From NCBI GenBank assembly GCA_910586425.1, contig CAJUHL010000007.1, positions 1 through 56,008 of the forward strand: 56,008 nucleotides of DNA. The letters run 5' to 3'. The DNA is from an uncultured Bacilli bacterium (GTDB lineage Bacteria > Bacillota_I > Bacilli_A > RF39 > UBA660). Under the pieces are notes generated by a model, which saw nothing but the letters and a program-made list of their open reading frames with translations, ran no database searches and had not been told where the DNA came from. The position numbers were made by a program, and so were the translations under genes. Of the stretch, positions 8,985-17,334 are shown one piece after another. Within the stretch, counting starts at the first letter, position 1. Every line of letters starts with the position of its first letter.

Positions 8985-9189
8985 AGAATGTTAGTTCTCC
9001 AAGTTTTAAAAGTTCAACAACAGCACTTGCTCTACCTTTTACGCCTAGCTTCTGCATCGCATTGGATATATGGTTTCGTACTGTTTTTTCACTAATTCCT
9101 AATTTTTCTGCAATTTCAGCAGTTGTTTGATTGACAATTAATAATTCAAATACTTCCTTTTCTCTTTTAGTAAGAATACTTTTACTCAT
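8983..9189 (-). CDS. gerE: Spore-coat transcription regulator GerE
   Basis: GerE is the LuxR-type DNA-binding protein that shapes late mother-cell (sigma-K) expression of coat genes. Here the whole 68-residue protein is the helix-turn-helix domain: LTKREKEVFELL, then SEKTVRNHISNAMQKLGVKG, which is nearly identical to Bacillus subtilis GerE as I recall it. I start at MSKSIL because GAGGG lies five bases upstream; a GTG four codons earlier is the alternative. It has its own terminator and a sigma-K-like promoter. Confidence 0.95.
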   Translation of the reverse strand: MSKSILTKREKEVFELLIVNQTTAEIAEKLGISEKTVRNHISNAMQKLGVKGRASAVVELLKLGELTF

Positions 9190-9235
9190 GCTTTCCCTCA
9201 CTTCCTAAGCTGGGTGGTTTTATGTTTACTCATAT

Positions 9236-9262
9236 TATTTTATGTCACTCTCTTATTTGCGT
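9236..9262 (-). promoter_or_regulatory. Sigma-K-like promoter of gerE
   Basis: CATAAAATA (9236-9244) fits the sigma-K -10 pattern CATANNNTA. AC (9261-9262) lies 16 bases upstream, as in sigma-K -35 elements. gerE is sigma-K-dependent in Bacillus, which supports the call. Confidence 0.55.
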
Positions 9263-9281
9263 GAAGTCATTCGCCCAAAAA

Positions 9282-9306
9282 GAAAAAAGAATAGCATTTT
9301 CTATCC
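9282..9306 (-). terminator. spoIIIAH terminator
   Basis: A 6-bp stem GGATAG/CTATTC (one G-T pair) is followed on the minus strand by TTTTTTCTTTTT. It overlaps the stop codon of spoIIIAH. Confidence 0.7.
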
Positions 9307-9810
9307 TTTAAATTGTACAGTTATATACATTTTTTTATCAAAGTTACTTTGAATACTTCGCATAATATCATTGGCAACGGTTGTATCATGTTTTTTACTA
9401 TCCACTACTACTTTAATTTGATCACCATTGATTTTAATAAATGTTTTTAACTGCATTTCATCTGCCAATTTTTTTTCTAATTTGGTTTCTTCGCCTTTAT
9501 TAATATTTAAAGTTTTCATTTTTTCAAAGGCATTATTTTTTTCTTCCACAGAGGATTCTGTATTAGTCAAAACTTCCTTTAAAGCATCCAATTCTTGCAT
9601 CAATTCTTCGTCTGCCGAAACACGAAGTGCTGTTATGAGTTCACTTTCTTCTATTGAAACAGTTGGTTCTGTTTCTTCCTTTTTATTGGTATCAATATAA
9701 TTGCCATTACTGGTTAACAGTAATTCTGATGGCATGGTAATATAGTATACACTAAGCACTAATATCAAACTAAACAAAGTCAAAAACCACAAATTTTTTT
9801 TATTAATCAT
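9301..9810 (-). CDS. spoIIIAH: Stage III sporulation protein AH-like (SpoIIIAH)
   Basis: SpoIIIAH is the mother-cell partner of forespore SpoIIQ in the channel that joins the two cells during engulfment. The 169-residue product starts MINKKNLWFLTLFSLILVLS followed by VYYITMP, the hallmark SpoIIIAH membrane anchor. A Glu-rich linker comes next (about residues 40-110), then a small C-terminal domain (about residues 115-169, KTFIKINGDQIKVVV). In Bacillus it is the last gene of the eight-gene spoIIIA operon; here it stands alone, next to gerE and gerM. AGGAGGG precedes the start, and a sigma-E-like promoter lies upstream. Confidence 0.85.
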   Translation of the reverse strand: MINKKNLWFLTLFSLILVLSVYYITMPSELLLTSNGNYIDTNKKEETEPTVSIEESELITALRVSADEELMQELDALKEVLTNTESSVEEKNNAFEKMKTLNINKGEETKLEKKLADEMQLKTFIKINGDQIKVVVDSKKHDTTVANDIMRSIQSNFDKKMYITVQFKG

Positions 9811-9838
9811 TTATTTCCCTCCTAGTACTATCTATTTC

Positions 9839-9866
9839 ACTATATGAAGGGATTTCAAAAATATGC
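9839..9866 (-). promoter_or_regulatory. Sigma-E-like promoter of spoIIIAH
   Basis: CATATAGT (9839-9846) resembles the sigma-E -10 (CATACANT). GCATATT (9860-9866) matches the -35, with a 13-base spacer. spoIIIA genes are sigma-E targets in known spore formers, so motif and gene agree. Confidence 0.6.
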
Positions 9867-10030
9867 AAAGTGTTTTCTATTTTACATCCATCTTTTATCT
9901 ATTGCTTATTATAAGAGTTCCACTCCTCATGTTATTTCAATATAGATTATCACCTCTCCACTTGGGGGGCGATAATCTGCGCCCTTTATAATTAAGGCAA
10001 AGTTTTTAACATATTCACATACTTCGATGA
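9867..10030. other. Intergenic region with a GC-rich hairpin
   Basis: No gene is seen. GGGCG/CGCCC (9967-9971 with 9980-9984) can form a hairpin. GATTATC (9945-9951) can pair alternatively with GATAATC (9971-9977), so two exclusive folds are possible. The DUF2207 gene ends at 10031 on the minus strand. There is no T run after the hairpin, so a simple terminator is not supported. Confidence 0.4.
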
Positions 10031-11917
10031 TTACCAGGAGCTACCTCCTCCTCCACCAGAGCCTCCATCAGATATTCCACCACCAGATGAATCACTATCA
10101 GAAGAAGATGAACTTACACTTTCTGTTGTTTCCATTGTTGAATTCATAAATGATTCAAATGATTTTATATCAAATGTATCCAAACTATCATACCATTCTG
10201 GTGCTTGTAATGAAATCGTTTCAAAACGTTGAATCCATTTGTCAGATACACCTAGTACATAAGTATAAGGTAAAATATGATAAAAATAACTAGGATCCTG
10301 TAACACCAAGGTTTCTAATTTTTCTTTTTCTGCTGTTTCCAAAAAATGTTTGAATCCTAAAATTTTTCCAAGCATTTGATTCCCATATTTTGTTCTTTTT
10401 GGCATATAATTAAAACACACCGCCATTCCTATATTACAGATAATACATACAATTGAGTTAATTAATATTATACGACTCTCTAGCATAGGCAACACTATAT
10501 AGGGTCCGAAAACAGCGACCAAAAAAGACATAAAAATAATGTGAAAAAATATATTAATTATTTTTTCCGCAGTGCTATCCTTTTTGAACATCATAAACTC
10601 GAAAATTAAAAAAACTGTATATACAAGGATACTCATGCAGAGCACATGGAAATTTCCAGATCCTAATACTAGTGAAATTGTGAAAGAACAATACGATATT
10701 AGAATCATTAACCCAATCAATAGTTTGGGAATAAATGTATACTTTTCAAAGATTTTAGCTTTATTTCCTTTGACATTGATTATATCCAATATCATATCTT
10801 TTGTGGAGTAAAAACGATCATATAAATCCATTTGGGTAACTTCCTTTTTACCAGATTCAAATAATCCTTTCATAAAAAGATTTTCATAAACATTATCTCC
10901 CTCATATTCTTTTAATTTCGTAATCTTAAAGTCATTGGCGGCTGCTAAAAAGGTCTTATGATTGATTTCTGATATTTTAATGTATCCTTTATTGGCTAAA
11001 GAAATCAATAATGAAGTTACATCTTTGGTCGTGGCGATTCCTTTGTATAAAAAGCCAATTTCTAAACTATTGAATTTTTCTGGTGGATAAAATTCAACTG
11101 TTTCAACCACCTGTTCATTACGTCCATATCGGTACCAAAGATACAAGGATATCATAAAACACAACACAGAAATCACTATACCTATATAATCTGTATATTG
11201 AGTTGGAAAACCAGCATTTACAAAATATCCTTCTTCTAACTCACATCTAATGGTCAAAGCCTCTCCAGCTTCTAAAATTCCATAATAAGCTCCTTCTATT
11301 GTATTTTCATGTACATCATAAGTTACATTTTGATGATTAGAAGACCCTTTTTTCCCAACAGAAAAGCCAATTTTACTTGCATCAAAAGCTTTTGGCATTG
11401 TAATTTTAAAGGTGATATTTCCAATCGCTGTATCCCAGTTAGATCCAATAAGATTCCAATAAAGTTCATCAGCATTTTCCAAAGGATCTTTCCCGATATT
11501 ATAATTATACTGAATAGAATATACTTGCTCTCCTGTCAATTCTTGGTGGCGATTTCCAATTTTGATTTGATAAGTATCAAATGATTTTGACACAGTATAG
11601 GTAGTATTCACACGCAAATTGGATATTTTTGCACGATTGTTTGAGGAAGTTCCATCCAAACGTTCTACTTTATTTTTAAGAGGAATTTTTCGAAGAATAC
11701 CATGTTTTGGAACATTAAAATAGGCAGTGATTGTCTCTGTGATATCCAAAGTATTGTTTTCATTTACAATCATATTGATATCATAACGATCAATCACATA
11801 TTCATTTGAATGATAAAAATATATCTCACTCGGTTTTTGACCGTCCGCTAAAATGGAAGAAGGTAATAAAATGCATACCATTAGAAAACATAATATGTTC
11901 TGAATTGTTTGTTTCAT
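10031..11917 (-). CDS. DUF2207-family membrane protein
   Basis: The 628-residue protein begins with a signal peptide ending about residue 24 (LLPSSILA). An extracellular beta-rich DUF2207 region follows (about residues 30-230: DINMIVNENNTLDITETITAYFN, GILRKIPL), then one membrane segment (about 240-260). A cytosolic segment (about 275-390) precedes a cluster of membrane segments (about 395-490). The C-terminus is a Ser/Asp then Gly-rich tail ending GGGGGSSW, typical of this family. Function is unknown. It follows lemA by 10 bases, a pairing found widely, which suggests they act together at the membrane. Confidence 0.88.
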   Translation of the reverse strand: MKQTIQNILCFLMVCILLPSSILADGQKPSEIYFYHSNEYVIDRYDINMIVNENNTLDITETITAYFNVPKHGILRKIPLKNKVERLDGTSSNNRAKISNLRVNTTYTVSKSFDTYQIKIGNRHQELTGEQVYSIQYNYNIGKDPLENADELYWNLIGSNWDTAIGNITFKITMPKAFDASKIGFSVGKKGSSNHQNVTYDVHENTIEGAYYGILEAGEALTIRCELEEGYFVNAGFPTQYTDYIGIVISVLCFMISLYLWYRYGRNEQVVETVEFYPPEKFNSLEIGFLYKGIATTKDVTSLLISLANKGYIKISEINHKTFLAAANDFKITKLKEYEGDNVYENLFMKGLFESGKKEVTQMDLYDRFYSTKDMILDIINVKGNKAKIFEKYTFIPKLLIGLMILISYCSFTISLVLGSGNFHVLCMSILVYTVFLIFEFMMFKKDSTAEKIINIFFHIIFMSFLVAVFGPYIVLPMLESRIILINSIVCIICNIGMAVCFNYMPKRTKYGNQMLGKILGFKHFLETAEKEKLETLVLQDPSYFYHILPYTYVLGVSDKWIQRFETISLQAPEWYDSLDTFDIKSFESFMNSTMETTESVSSSSSDSDSSGGGISDGGSGGGGGSSW

Positions 11918-11926
11918 TTTGACCTC

Positions 11927-12475
11927 CTAAAGTTTTACTTTAATACGATTTCTTTCTTCTTCATTTATCTGGAACATCTTTTGCGCTTTGAAGCCCAATA
12001 ATTTAGCGGCAATATTATTTGGAAACATTTCCACAATATTGTTGAAATTTCGAATAGTTGCATTGTAATATTTTCTTGAATTGACAAGTTCATCTTCTAC
12101 TTTTGTAAGCTCCATACTCAAATCTTTATATTGATCACTCGCTTTTAATTCTGGATAATTTTCTACCAATGCGAGTAATTTAGGAAGATGTTTTGACAAT
12201 TCTTCGTTTGTCATAATTTTATCTTCATTTGACATATTATCATAAGCATGATTTCTTAATTTTACAACTTCTTCTAGGGTGGTTTGTTCATGTTTTGTAT
12301 ACCCTTTTACAATTTCTATCATATTAGGGATTAAATCCCATCTTTTTTTTAAATAAACATCCATTGTAGAAAAAGCTTCTTTGATTTGATTGGTTTGTTT
12401 AATGAAACGATTATATAAGATAAATAAATATCCTAACATAATCAAAGTAATTCCTACTATAATATAAATCCACAT
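11927..12475 (-). CDS. lemA: LemA family protein
   Basis: LemA proteins have one N-terminal membrane helix and a cytosolic helical bundle. The function is unsettled. The 182-residue product shows the helix (IYIIVGITLIMLGYLFILYN) and the conserved core KKRWDLIPNMIEIVKGYTKH, LVNSRKYYNATIRNFNN and FPNNIAAKLLGF. I start it at MWIYII, seven codons inside the longest frame, because AGGA is correctly spaced there and the hydrophobic start fits the family. It is first in a two-gene unit with the DUF2207 gene. Confidence 0.93.
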   Translation of the reverse strand: MWIYIIVGITLIMLGYLFILYNRFIKQTNQIKEAFSTMDVYLKKRWDLIPNMIEIVKGYTKHEQTTLEEVVKLRNHAYDNMSNEDKIMTNEELSKHLPKLLALVENYPELKASDQYKDLSMELTKVEDELVNSRKYYNATIRNFNNIVEMFPNNIAAKLLGFKAQKMFQINEEERNRIKVKL

Positions 12476-12502
12476 ATTTTTCCTACTTTCATTCAATTTT
12501 TT

Positions 12503-12530
12503 GAAAAAACGAAGAACTTTGCCTTCGTTT
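12503..12530 (-). terminator. Lipoprotein gene terminator
   Basis: An 8-bp stem AAACGAAG/CTTCGTTT (12507-12514 with 12523-12530) is followed on the minus strand by TTTTTTC. It separates the lipoprotein gene from lemA. Confidence 0.85.
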
Positions 12531-12539
12531 TATGTCATT

Positions 12540-12959
12540 CTATTTACAAGTAAATCCTTGTTCCTTGGCATATGCTTTGAACGCTTCTTTATTCACAGAT
12601 TCTTTTTCAAACATATCTTTTATGTTTTCTGAAGACATTTTAGATAAATCAGCAGTTACTTTCATAGTGACAGTTAAGTCTTTTTTATTCAAGGAACCTT
12701 CTACACCTTCAATCGCATTCATCATGCCAATTGATAATTGTAATATTTCATATCCATCCTCTAATGCTTCTTTACTCTCATATGTAATTGTAGATTCTGT
12801 TACTGTTTTTGTTAATTTTTCTTTTTCAAATGTTCCAACAATAGAACCCTTCATGTTTTCTTCTTGTCCACTACATTTTAATGTTTCTTTTTTAGAACCA
12901 CAACCTGTAAAACCAACTAACACACATCCTAGAGCCAATAATAACACAACTTTCTTCAT
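12540..12959 (-). CDS. Secreted lipoprotein, DUF1307/YehR-like
   Basis: This 139-residue protein starts with a lipoprotein signal and lipobox (VGFTGC, Cys at residue 20), so it should be anchored to the outer face of the membrane. The rest (LKCSGQEENMKGSIVGTFEK ... GFTCK) resembles the YehR/DUF1307 group of small lipoproteins, which have no defined activity. The C-terminal Cys may pair with Cys 29. AGGAGG precedes the start. It is probably a single-gene unit. Confidence 0.75.
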   Translation of the reverse strand: MKKVVLLLALGCVLVGFTGCGSKKETLKCSGQEENMKGSIVGTFEKEKLTKTVTESTITYESKEALEDGYEILQLSIGMMNAIEGVEGSLNKKDLTVTMKVTADLSKMSSENIKDMFEKESVNKEAFKAYAKEQGFTCK

Positions 12960-13008
12960 ATACTCACCTCCTGTTCTAAAAAAGAATTCTCATAAAATTA
13001 TTACATAT

Positions 13009-13075
13009 AAAAAGAGGGTATTACCCCCCCCCCCGTTCGCAAATGGCGAACTACTTTTTTTCTATTTGCAAATAT
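13009..13075 (-). repeat. G-tract hairpin repeat, copy 2
   Basis: On the minus strand a perfect stem GTTCGC/GCGAAC with loop CATTT is followed by eleven G, TAATA, CCC and TCTTTTT. The layout equals copy 1 at 12-72, but the stem sequence differs on both arms, which keeps pairing intact. It lies between the 212-residue gene and the lipoprotein gene. Confidence 0.6.
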
Positions 13076-13149
13076 TTTTTATGATTTTCTTTTATGATTT
13101 CAGTATAACATGATTTCCAATTTTTGACAATTATTTTATCTACAGTTTT

Positions 13150-13174
13150 AAAAAAAAATGAGAAAATCTCATTT
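13150..13174 (-). terminator. Terminator after the 212-residue gene
   Basis: An 8-bp stem AAATGAGA/TCTCATTT with a 3-base loop is followed by a run of T on the minus strand. Confidence 0.85.
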
Positions 13175-13178
13175 GATA

Positions 13179-13817
13179 TCACTGCATCTTTACAATTTGC
13201 AATTTATTGTTCGCATGTGCTAAAACTAAAGTGACATGGGTTGGATAGTTTAGCTCCTCTTCATATGTAATGATTACATCTACTTCATACGCCTGTTCAT
13301 CTGATAGAGAATCACCATGATATTCTGTCATCTCAATACTAGTAACTTCTACTTCACTTACCATTGGAAGGGATTGTTTCCGGTCTCCATATATATTATT
13401 TTGAATATATGCATATACACTGGTTTTAGCCGATTGTAAAAAATCGTTTTGATACGCTTCATATACAAACTGCACACCGCCAATATCATTTTTATTAATG
13501 GCCTGTTTTAAGGAATAAAAATCAGCAACAAAGATTTGACTCATCAAAGTAGCGTATGTTTCTTCATCGGGATTTTCACTTTCCAATTCTTTTTTTAGTT
13601 CTTTAAATTTTTGTTCTACATATTTTGAATCATTTTCATTAAGAGTATATCCATAATTTTGAATGGTGGACAAAATCTCTACTTGAGAAGCTGAACCTGA
13701 TTTTAAACTTTGATAAATATCTTTTATACATAATAATAAAATAATAAAGCAAACAAGGACCAATATAAGAATAATTGGCCATGTTTTAATTCTTCTTTTT
13801 GTGGGTTCTTTTTTCAT
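13179..13817 (-). CDS. Membrane-anchored extracytoplasmic protein, unknown
   Basis: This 212-residue protein has a basic N-terminus, one membrane helix at about residues 13-32 (WPIILILVLVCFIILLLCI), then a helical soluble domain. Its C-terminal part (VEVTSIEMTEYHGDSLSD onward, ending LQIVKMQ) looks like a small beta domain of the kind seen in secreted proteins. No family is recognised. It lies 3 bases after ltaS and probably shares its transcript, which hints at an envelope role. Confidence 0.6.
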   Translation of the reverse strand: MKKEPTKRRIKTWPIILILVLVCFIILLLCIKDIYQSLKSGSASQVEILSTIQNYGYTLNENDSKYVEQKFKELKKELESENPDEETYATLMSQIFVADFYSLKQAINKNDIGGVQFVYEAYQNDFLQSAKTSVYAYIQNNIYGDRKQSLPMVSEVEVTSIEMTEYHGDSLSDEQAYEVDVIITYEEELNYPTHVTLVLAHANNKLQIVKMQ

Positions 13818-13820
13818 ATT

Positions 13821-15848
13821 CTACTCCTGTCCTAATAAGCTTTTCGCTTCTTTTGTTCTTCGGATCAAATCATATACAATAATAGAGTCTGAAATAGAAA
13901 TGGCTTGATCTGCGATTTGAGTATATTTTTCAATATATTCTATACTTACTGTATCATCTGGATTTAATAATTTACCATTGTCATTGCTTTGATTGTAATA
14001 CATTTTATCGGTCAACCAATTGCCATCTGGGAAAACAACGACATTCTCATCTACACTAAATATATCATGTCCTAGTGCATAAGGACTTTCAAATCCCATC
14101 ATATTTCCTAGAGTTGGTAGGACATCATACATTCCCATTACTTTTGTAACCTCTCCTGTTAGGTTTTTATTTTTTGTCCATATGATGAATGGTACTTTAC
14201 GATTGAGTTCATAAGCATAGTAGTCTACATTTTTATAGTTAGGATCTTCTGATGATAGAATACTGTTGGTTTCAGGAACATAGTTATAAAAACGTTTGTA
14301 TTCCGATTTTTTCAATTTTGCATCATGATCTCCATAAATTACAATTGCGGTATTTTCTAATAGTCCTTCGGTATCTAAATCAGCGATCAACTGTCCCAAG
14401 GCTTCATCAGCATAATGAACAGATTTAAAATAATTTCCAAGTTTGGTTCCTTCCATATAAGGTGCAACAAATTCCTCTAGTTCTCCTGTTTCTTCATTGA
14501 TTGCTTGGTATTTATAATTTACTTCATAATCGGTATGCCCTTCAATATCTGAAAAAGGGGTATGATTGGTAAGCATAATTAGTACACCATAAAACTTTTT
14601 ATTTTGTTCACTTATTTCTTTTATTTTGGGAACAGCTTGTCTGAAAAAGGATTTGTCAGATAACCCTAGTCCGATGGTTTCATCGATTTCAAAATCATTT
14701 TTATAATTATAGTATTTATCATATCCTATGCTTTTATGTGCACTCAAACGATTCCAGAAAGAACCATTATTGCCATGCATACTAAAAGTATAATAACCTT
14801 GCTCTTTTAATAGTTTTGGAATGGTCACATATTCTCTATCAAAATAACTTACAAATACCGTTCCACTACTAGCTGGCATTAGTGATGTATTGAATGTAAA
14901 CTCACTATCACTACTCGTCCCCACACTTTCTTGGGCATAAAAGTTAGAAAAATAAAGTCCTTCCTCTGCCAATTTTTTTAAATTAGGAGCTACAGGCTGT
15001 CCATTAAATTCAGTATCTAAAACAAATTGTTGTATACTTTCTGCATGAATGGCAATAATGTTCATTCCTTTTAAAGCATTTGTATATGAATTGCTCTTGT
15101 GGTCACTCTCTTTTGTTTCATAAAATTCACGAAATGCCTTTGCATGTTCATCGTATCCAAATAATGGATTGATTTGTGCTTTTAATGTTGCGACCAAATC
15201 ATTGGATTGATATGCATAGATTCCAAAACGCATAACCAAATATTCACGATTCCATTGTTTGTTTAAGCGACTGATATCAGTAGAAGTTAATGTAGAAATG
15301 AACATACCAATAAAAATAAGTCCCGCTACCAATGTATTTAATGCCCTTACTTTTCCTTTTTCCACGGTAACTACATAGTTATAATATCCACGTTTTTTTA
15401 GTTTTTTATGTACAAAAATAATGACTACGATTTGCCATATGTAGCAGAAATCTTTTAGTTCCATTACATTTTCGACAACCGCATCGGTTACACCAATTAC
15501 TTGTAATGATGTTTCTAATAAAGAAAAGGATGCATAAGATAAAAAGTTGGTATAATAAATAGAATTAATTAAACAAGTCAATGTAAAAATAAAAGACCAT
15601 GTGATATAGTAACGAAATTGATGTTTTGGTTTGAGAAAATACCCAAATGCTCCTACAAGCAAAACAATTGCCAAATCAGCAATAATAGGCCTAATATCAA
15701 AGTAATTTTTTACAGTTACAAAACGTAAAATACAAGCATTGATTACAGATGAAATTACAAATGTAATAAACAGTATATTGGTTTTCGCATACTGTTTGGC
15801 AAATATGATTATTTTTTGGATAGATTCCAATATTGATTCTAGCTTCAT
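13821..15848 (-). CDS. ltaS: LtaS-like glycerol-phosphate transferase (sulfatase fold)
   Basis: LtaS-type enzymes build the polyglycerolphosphate chain of lipoteichoic acid on the outer membrane face. The 675-residue product has about five N-terminal membrane helices (to about residue 200), a linker, and an extracellular sulfatase-like domain. Catalytic motifs are visible: the nucleophile region ESVGTSSDSEF, SMHGNNGSFWNR, and the metal site IYGDHDAKL. I start it at MKLESI because GAGGGTGAT lies upstream; a longer frame adds 17 residues. Without biochemistry it could be a related phosphoglycerol transferase. Confidence 0.88.
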   Translation of the reverse strand: MKLESILESIQKIIIFAKQYAKTNILFITFVISSVINACILRFVTVKNYFDIRPIIADLAIVLLVGAFGYFLKPKHQFRYYITWSFIFTLTCLINSIYYTNFLSYASFSLLETSLQVIGVTDAVVENVMELKDFCYIWQIVVIIFVHKKLKKRGYYNYVVTVEKGKVRALNTLVAGLIFIGMFISTLTSTDISRLNKQWNREYLVMRFGIYAYQSNDLVATLKAQINPLFGYDEHAKAFREFYETKESDHKSNSYTNALKGMNIIAIHAESIQQFVLDTEFNGQPVAPNLKKLAEEGLYFSNFYAQESVGTSSDSEFTFNTSLMPASSGTVFVSYFDREYVTIPKLLKEQGYYTFSMHGNNGSFWNRLSAHKSIGYDKYYNYKNDFEIDETIGLGLSDKSFFRQAVPKIKEISEQNKKFYGVLIMLTNHTPFSDIEGHTDYEVNYKYQAINEETGELEEFVAPYMEGTKLGNYFKSVHYADEALGQLIADLDTEGLLENTAIVIYGDHDAKLKKSEYKRFYNYVPETNSILSSEDPNYKNVDYYAYELNRKVPFIIWTKNKNLTGEVTKVMGMYDVLPTLGNMMGFESPYALGHDIFSVDENVVVFPDGNWLTDKMYYNQSNDNGKLLNPDDTVSIEYIEKYTQIADQAISISDSIIVYDLIRRTKEAKSLLGQE

Positions 15849-15963
15849 CTTATCACCCTCATTGTAATAAAGTATATCATATTTTATTTTAGTTTTCAAT
15901 TGAACAAAAAAAGAGAATGGATATATATACTAAAATAGTGTAAAGAAAAAAGACGATACCGCC

Positions 15964-17334
15964 TTATGTTTGTTGCAATGACAATTGTGCTACAAATTCC
16001 TTGTAACAATCTCCCTTTTCCTTATAATTTTTAAAATAGTCATAACTAGAAGCTGCTGGAGACAATAAACAGCTTTTTCCTTTTTCAGTTATTTGATGCG
16101 CTATTTGTACAGCTTCTTTTAATGATTCTACTTTGTATAAATTTACAGTTTTGGTATCGACCAATTGTTCCGCTATTTGAAAACCAGTGGTTGGCATTGC
16201 AATCAAATTTCTAACTTTTCCAGTTTTTAAATAAGCAATAAAATGGGTGTAATCAATATGACGATCTTTTCCACCAAAAATTAAAGTATCAATGTCAGGA
16301 ATGGCCTCTATCGCTTCTTTGGTCGCTTCTGGAATGGTTGCGATGGTATCACTATAGTAAGTTACGCCATCAAATGTACCTATGTTTTCCATTCGGTGTT
16401 CTAATGTCTGAAAATGAGAAATGCTAATGGCAGCCTTTTTTAAATCAAACCCAAGCAATCTAGAAATCCATAAAACGACCATGATGTTTTTTAAATTATG
16501 TTTTCCAAGTAGATTTCTAGTTGAAGTTATGGAATACAAAGGTTCTTGTTGATAGCAAATAAAATCATCTTTTAAATATACATCACAACTAGAAGCTTCT
16601 GTTCCAAATGTATATTGGTTTGCAGAAAAATAGTTTTCGTTTACTTTCCTTTTTAATATTTCATTGTCAGCACAATAAATAGCAATATCTTCTTGCGTTT
16701 GATACCGAAATATATTGAGTTTAGACTCATGATAATGTTCTACTGTTCCCGCATGGTCTAAATGATCCTCAAATAAATTTAGAATAACTGCAATATGGGG
16801 AGATACTTTAATATATTCCAGTTGATGACTTGACATCTCTACTACAACTATTGTTTCTTCATCAATTTCATCTATTACATCTAATACTGGTTTTCCAATA
16901 TTTCCAATCAATACTATTTTTTTATTTTGATCTTTTCCAATTTGATATAGTAAACTGGAGGTTGTACTTTTTCCTTTTGTACCAGTAATCCCAATTACAT
17001 TTTGATGTTTGGCTTCTAACAATAATTCTAATTGAGAAGTAATTCTATCTTGAAATGTCTGAATGGGAATATCTTTAAGTGATATTCCAGGACTTTTCAT
17101 AATTACATCGTATTTTGATAATTCTTGTAAATAAGAAGGTCCTAAATTCCAGTTGAGATTTTCATCTTTTTGTTCGCGCAATTCCAATTCTAGATCCGTA
17201 TTTCCATCTAATATTGTTATCATTTCCGATTTTAGGTGTTTACGAATCCATGTATAACTAGATTTTCCCTCTAATCCATATCCTAGAATGGCAATTTTTT
17301 TATTTTTTAATTGTTCTATTATTTCTTGTGTCAT
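15964..17334 (-). CDS. murD: UDP-MurNAc-L-Ala glutamate ligase (MurD, probably MurD2-type)
   Basis: This Mur ligase adds glutamate to UDP-MurNAc-L-alanine in the cytosol. The 456-residue protein has the N-terminal UDP-binding domain (KIAILGYGLEGKSS), the ATP loop GTKGKSTT (residues 118-125), NLFEDHLDHAG and GGKDRHIDYTHF, all in MurD order. Its start lies inside murL (35-base overlap). In the MurL pathway described in Xanthomonas, the partner ligase MurD2 adds L-Glu rather than D-Glu, and MurL then epimerises it. The adjacency suggests the same here; substrate choice cannot be read from sequence alone. Confidence 0.9.
   Translation of the reverse strand: MTQEIIEQLKNKKIAILGYGLEGKSSYTWIRKHLKSEMITILDGNTDLELELREQKDENLNWNLGPSYLQELSKYDVIMKSPGISLKDIPIQTFQDRITSQLELLLEAKHQNVIGITGTKGKSTTSSLLYQIGKDQNKKIVLIGNIGKPVLDVIDEIDEETIVVVEMSSHQLEYIKVSPHIAVILNLFEDHLDHAGTVEHYHESKLNIFRYQTQEDIAIYCADNEILKRKVNENYFSANQYTFGTEASSCDVYLKDDFICYQQEPLYSITSTRNLLGKHNLKNIMVVLWISRLLGFDLKKAAISISHFQTLEHRMENIGTFDGVTYYSDTIATIPEATKEAIEAIPDIDTLIFGGKDRHIDYTHFIAYLKTGKVRNLIAMPTTGFQIAEQLVDTKTVNLYKVESLKEAVQIAHQITEKGKSCLLSPAASSYDYFKNYKEKGDCYKEFVAQLSLQQT

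Noticed and set aside
12532..13113. Long plus-strand open frame across the lipoprotein gene and the G-tract repeat
   Set aside because: It has no ribosome site, is antisense to a clear lipoprotein gene, and its tail is the C-run and T-rich repeat.
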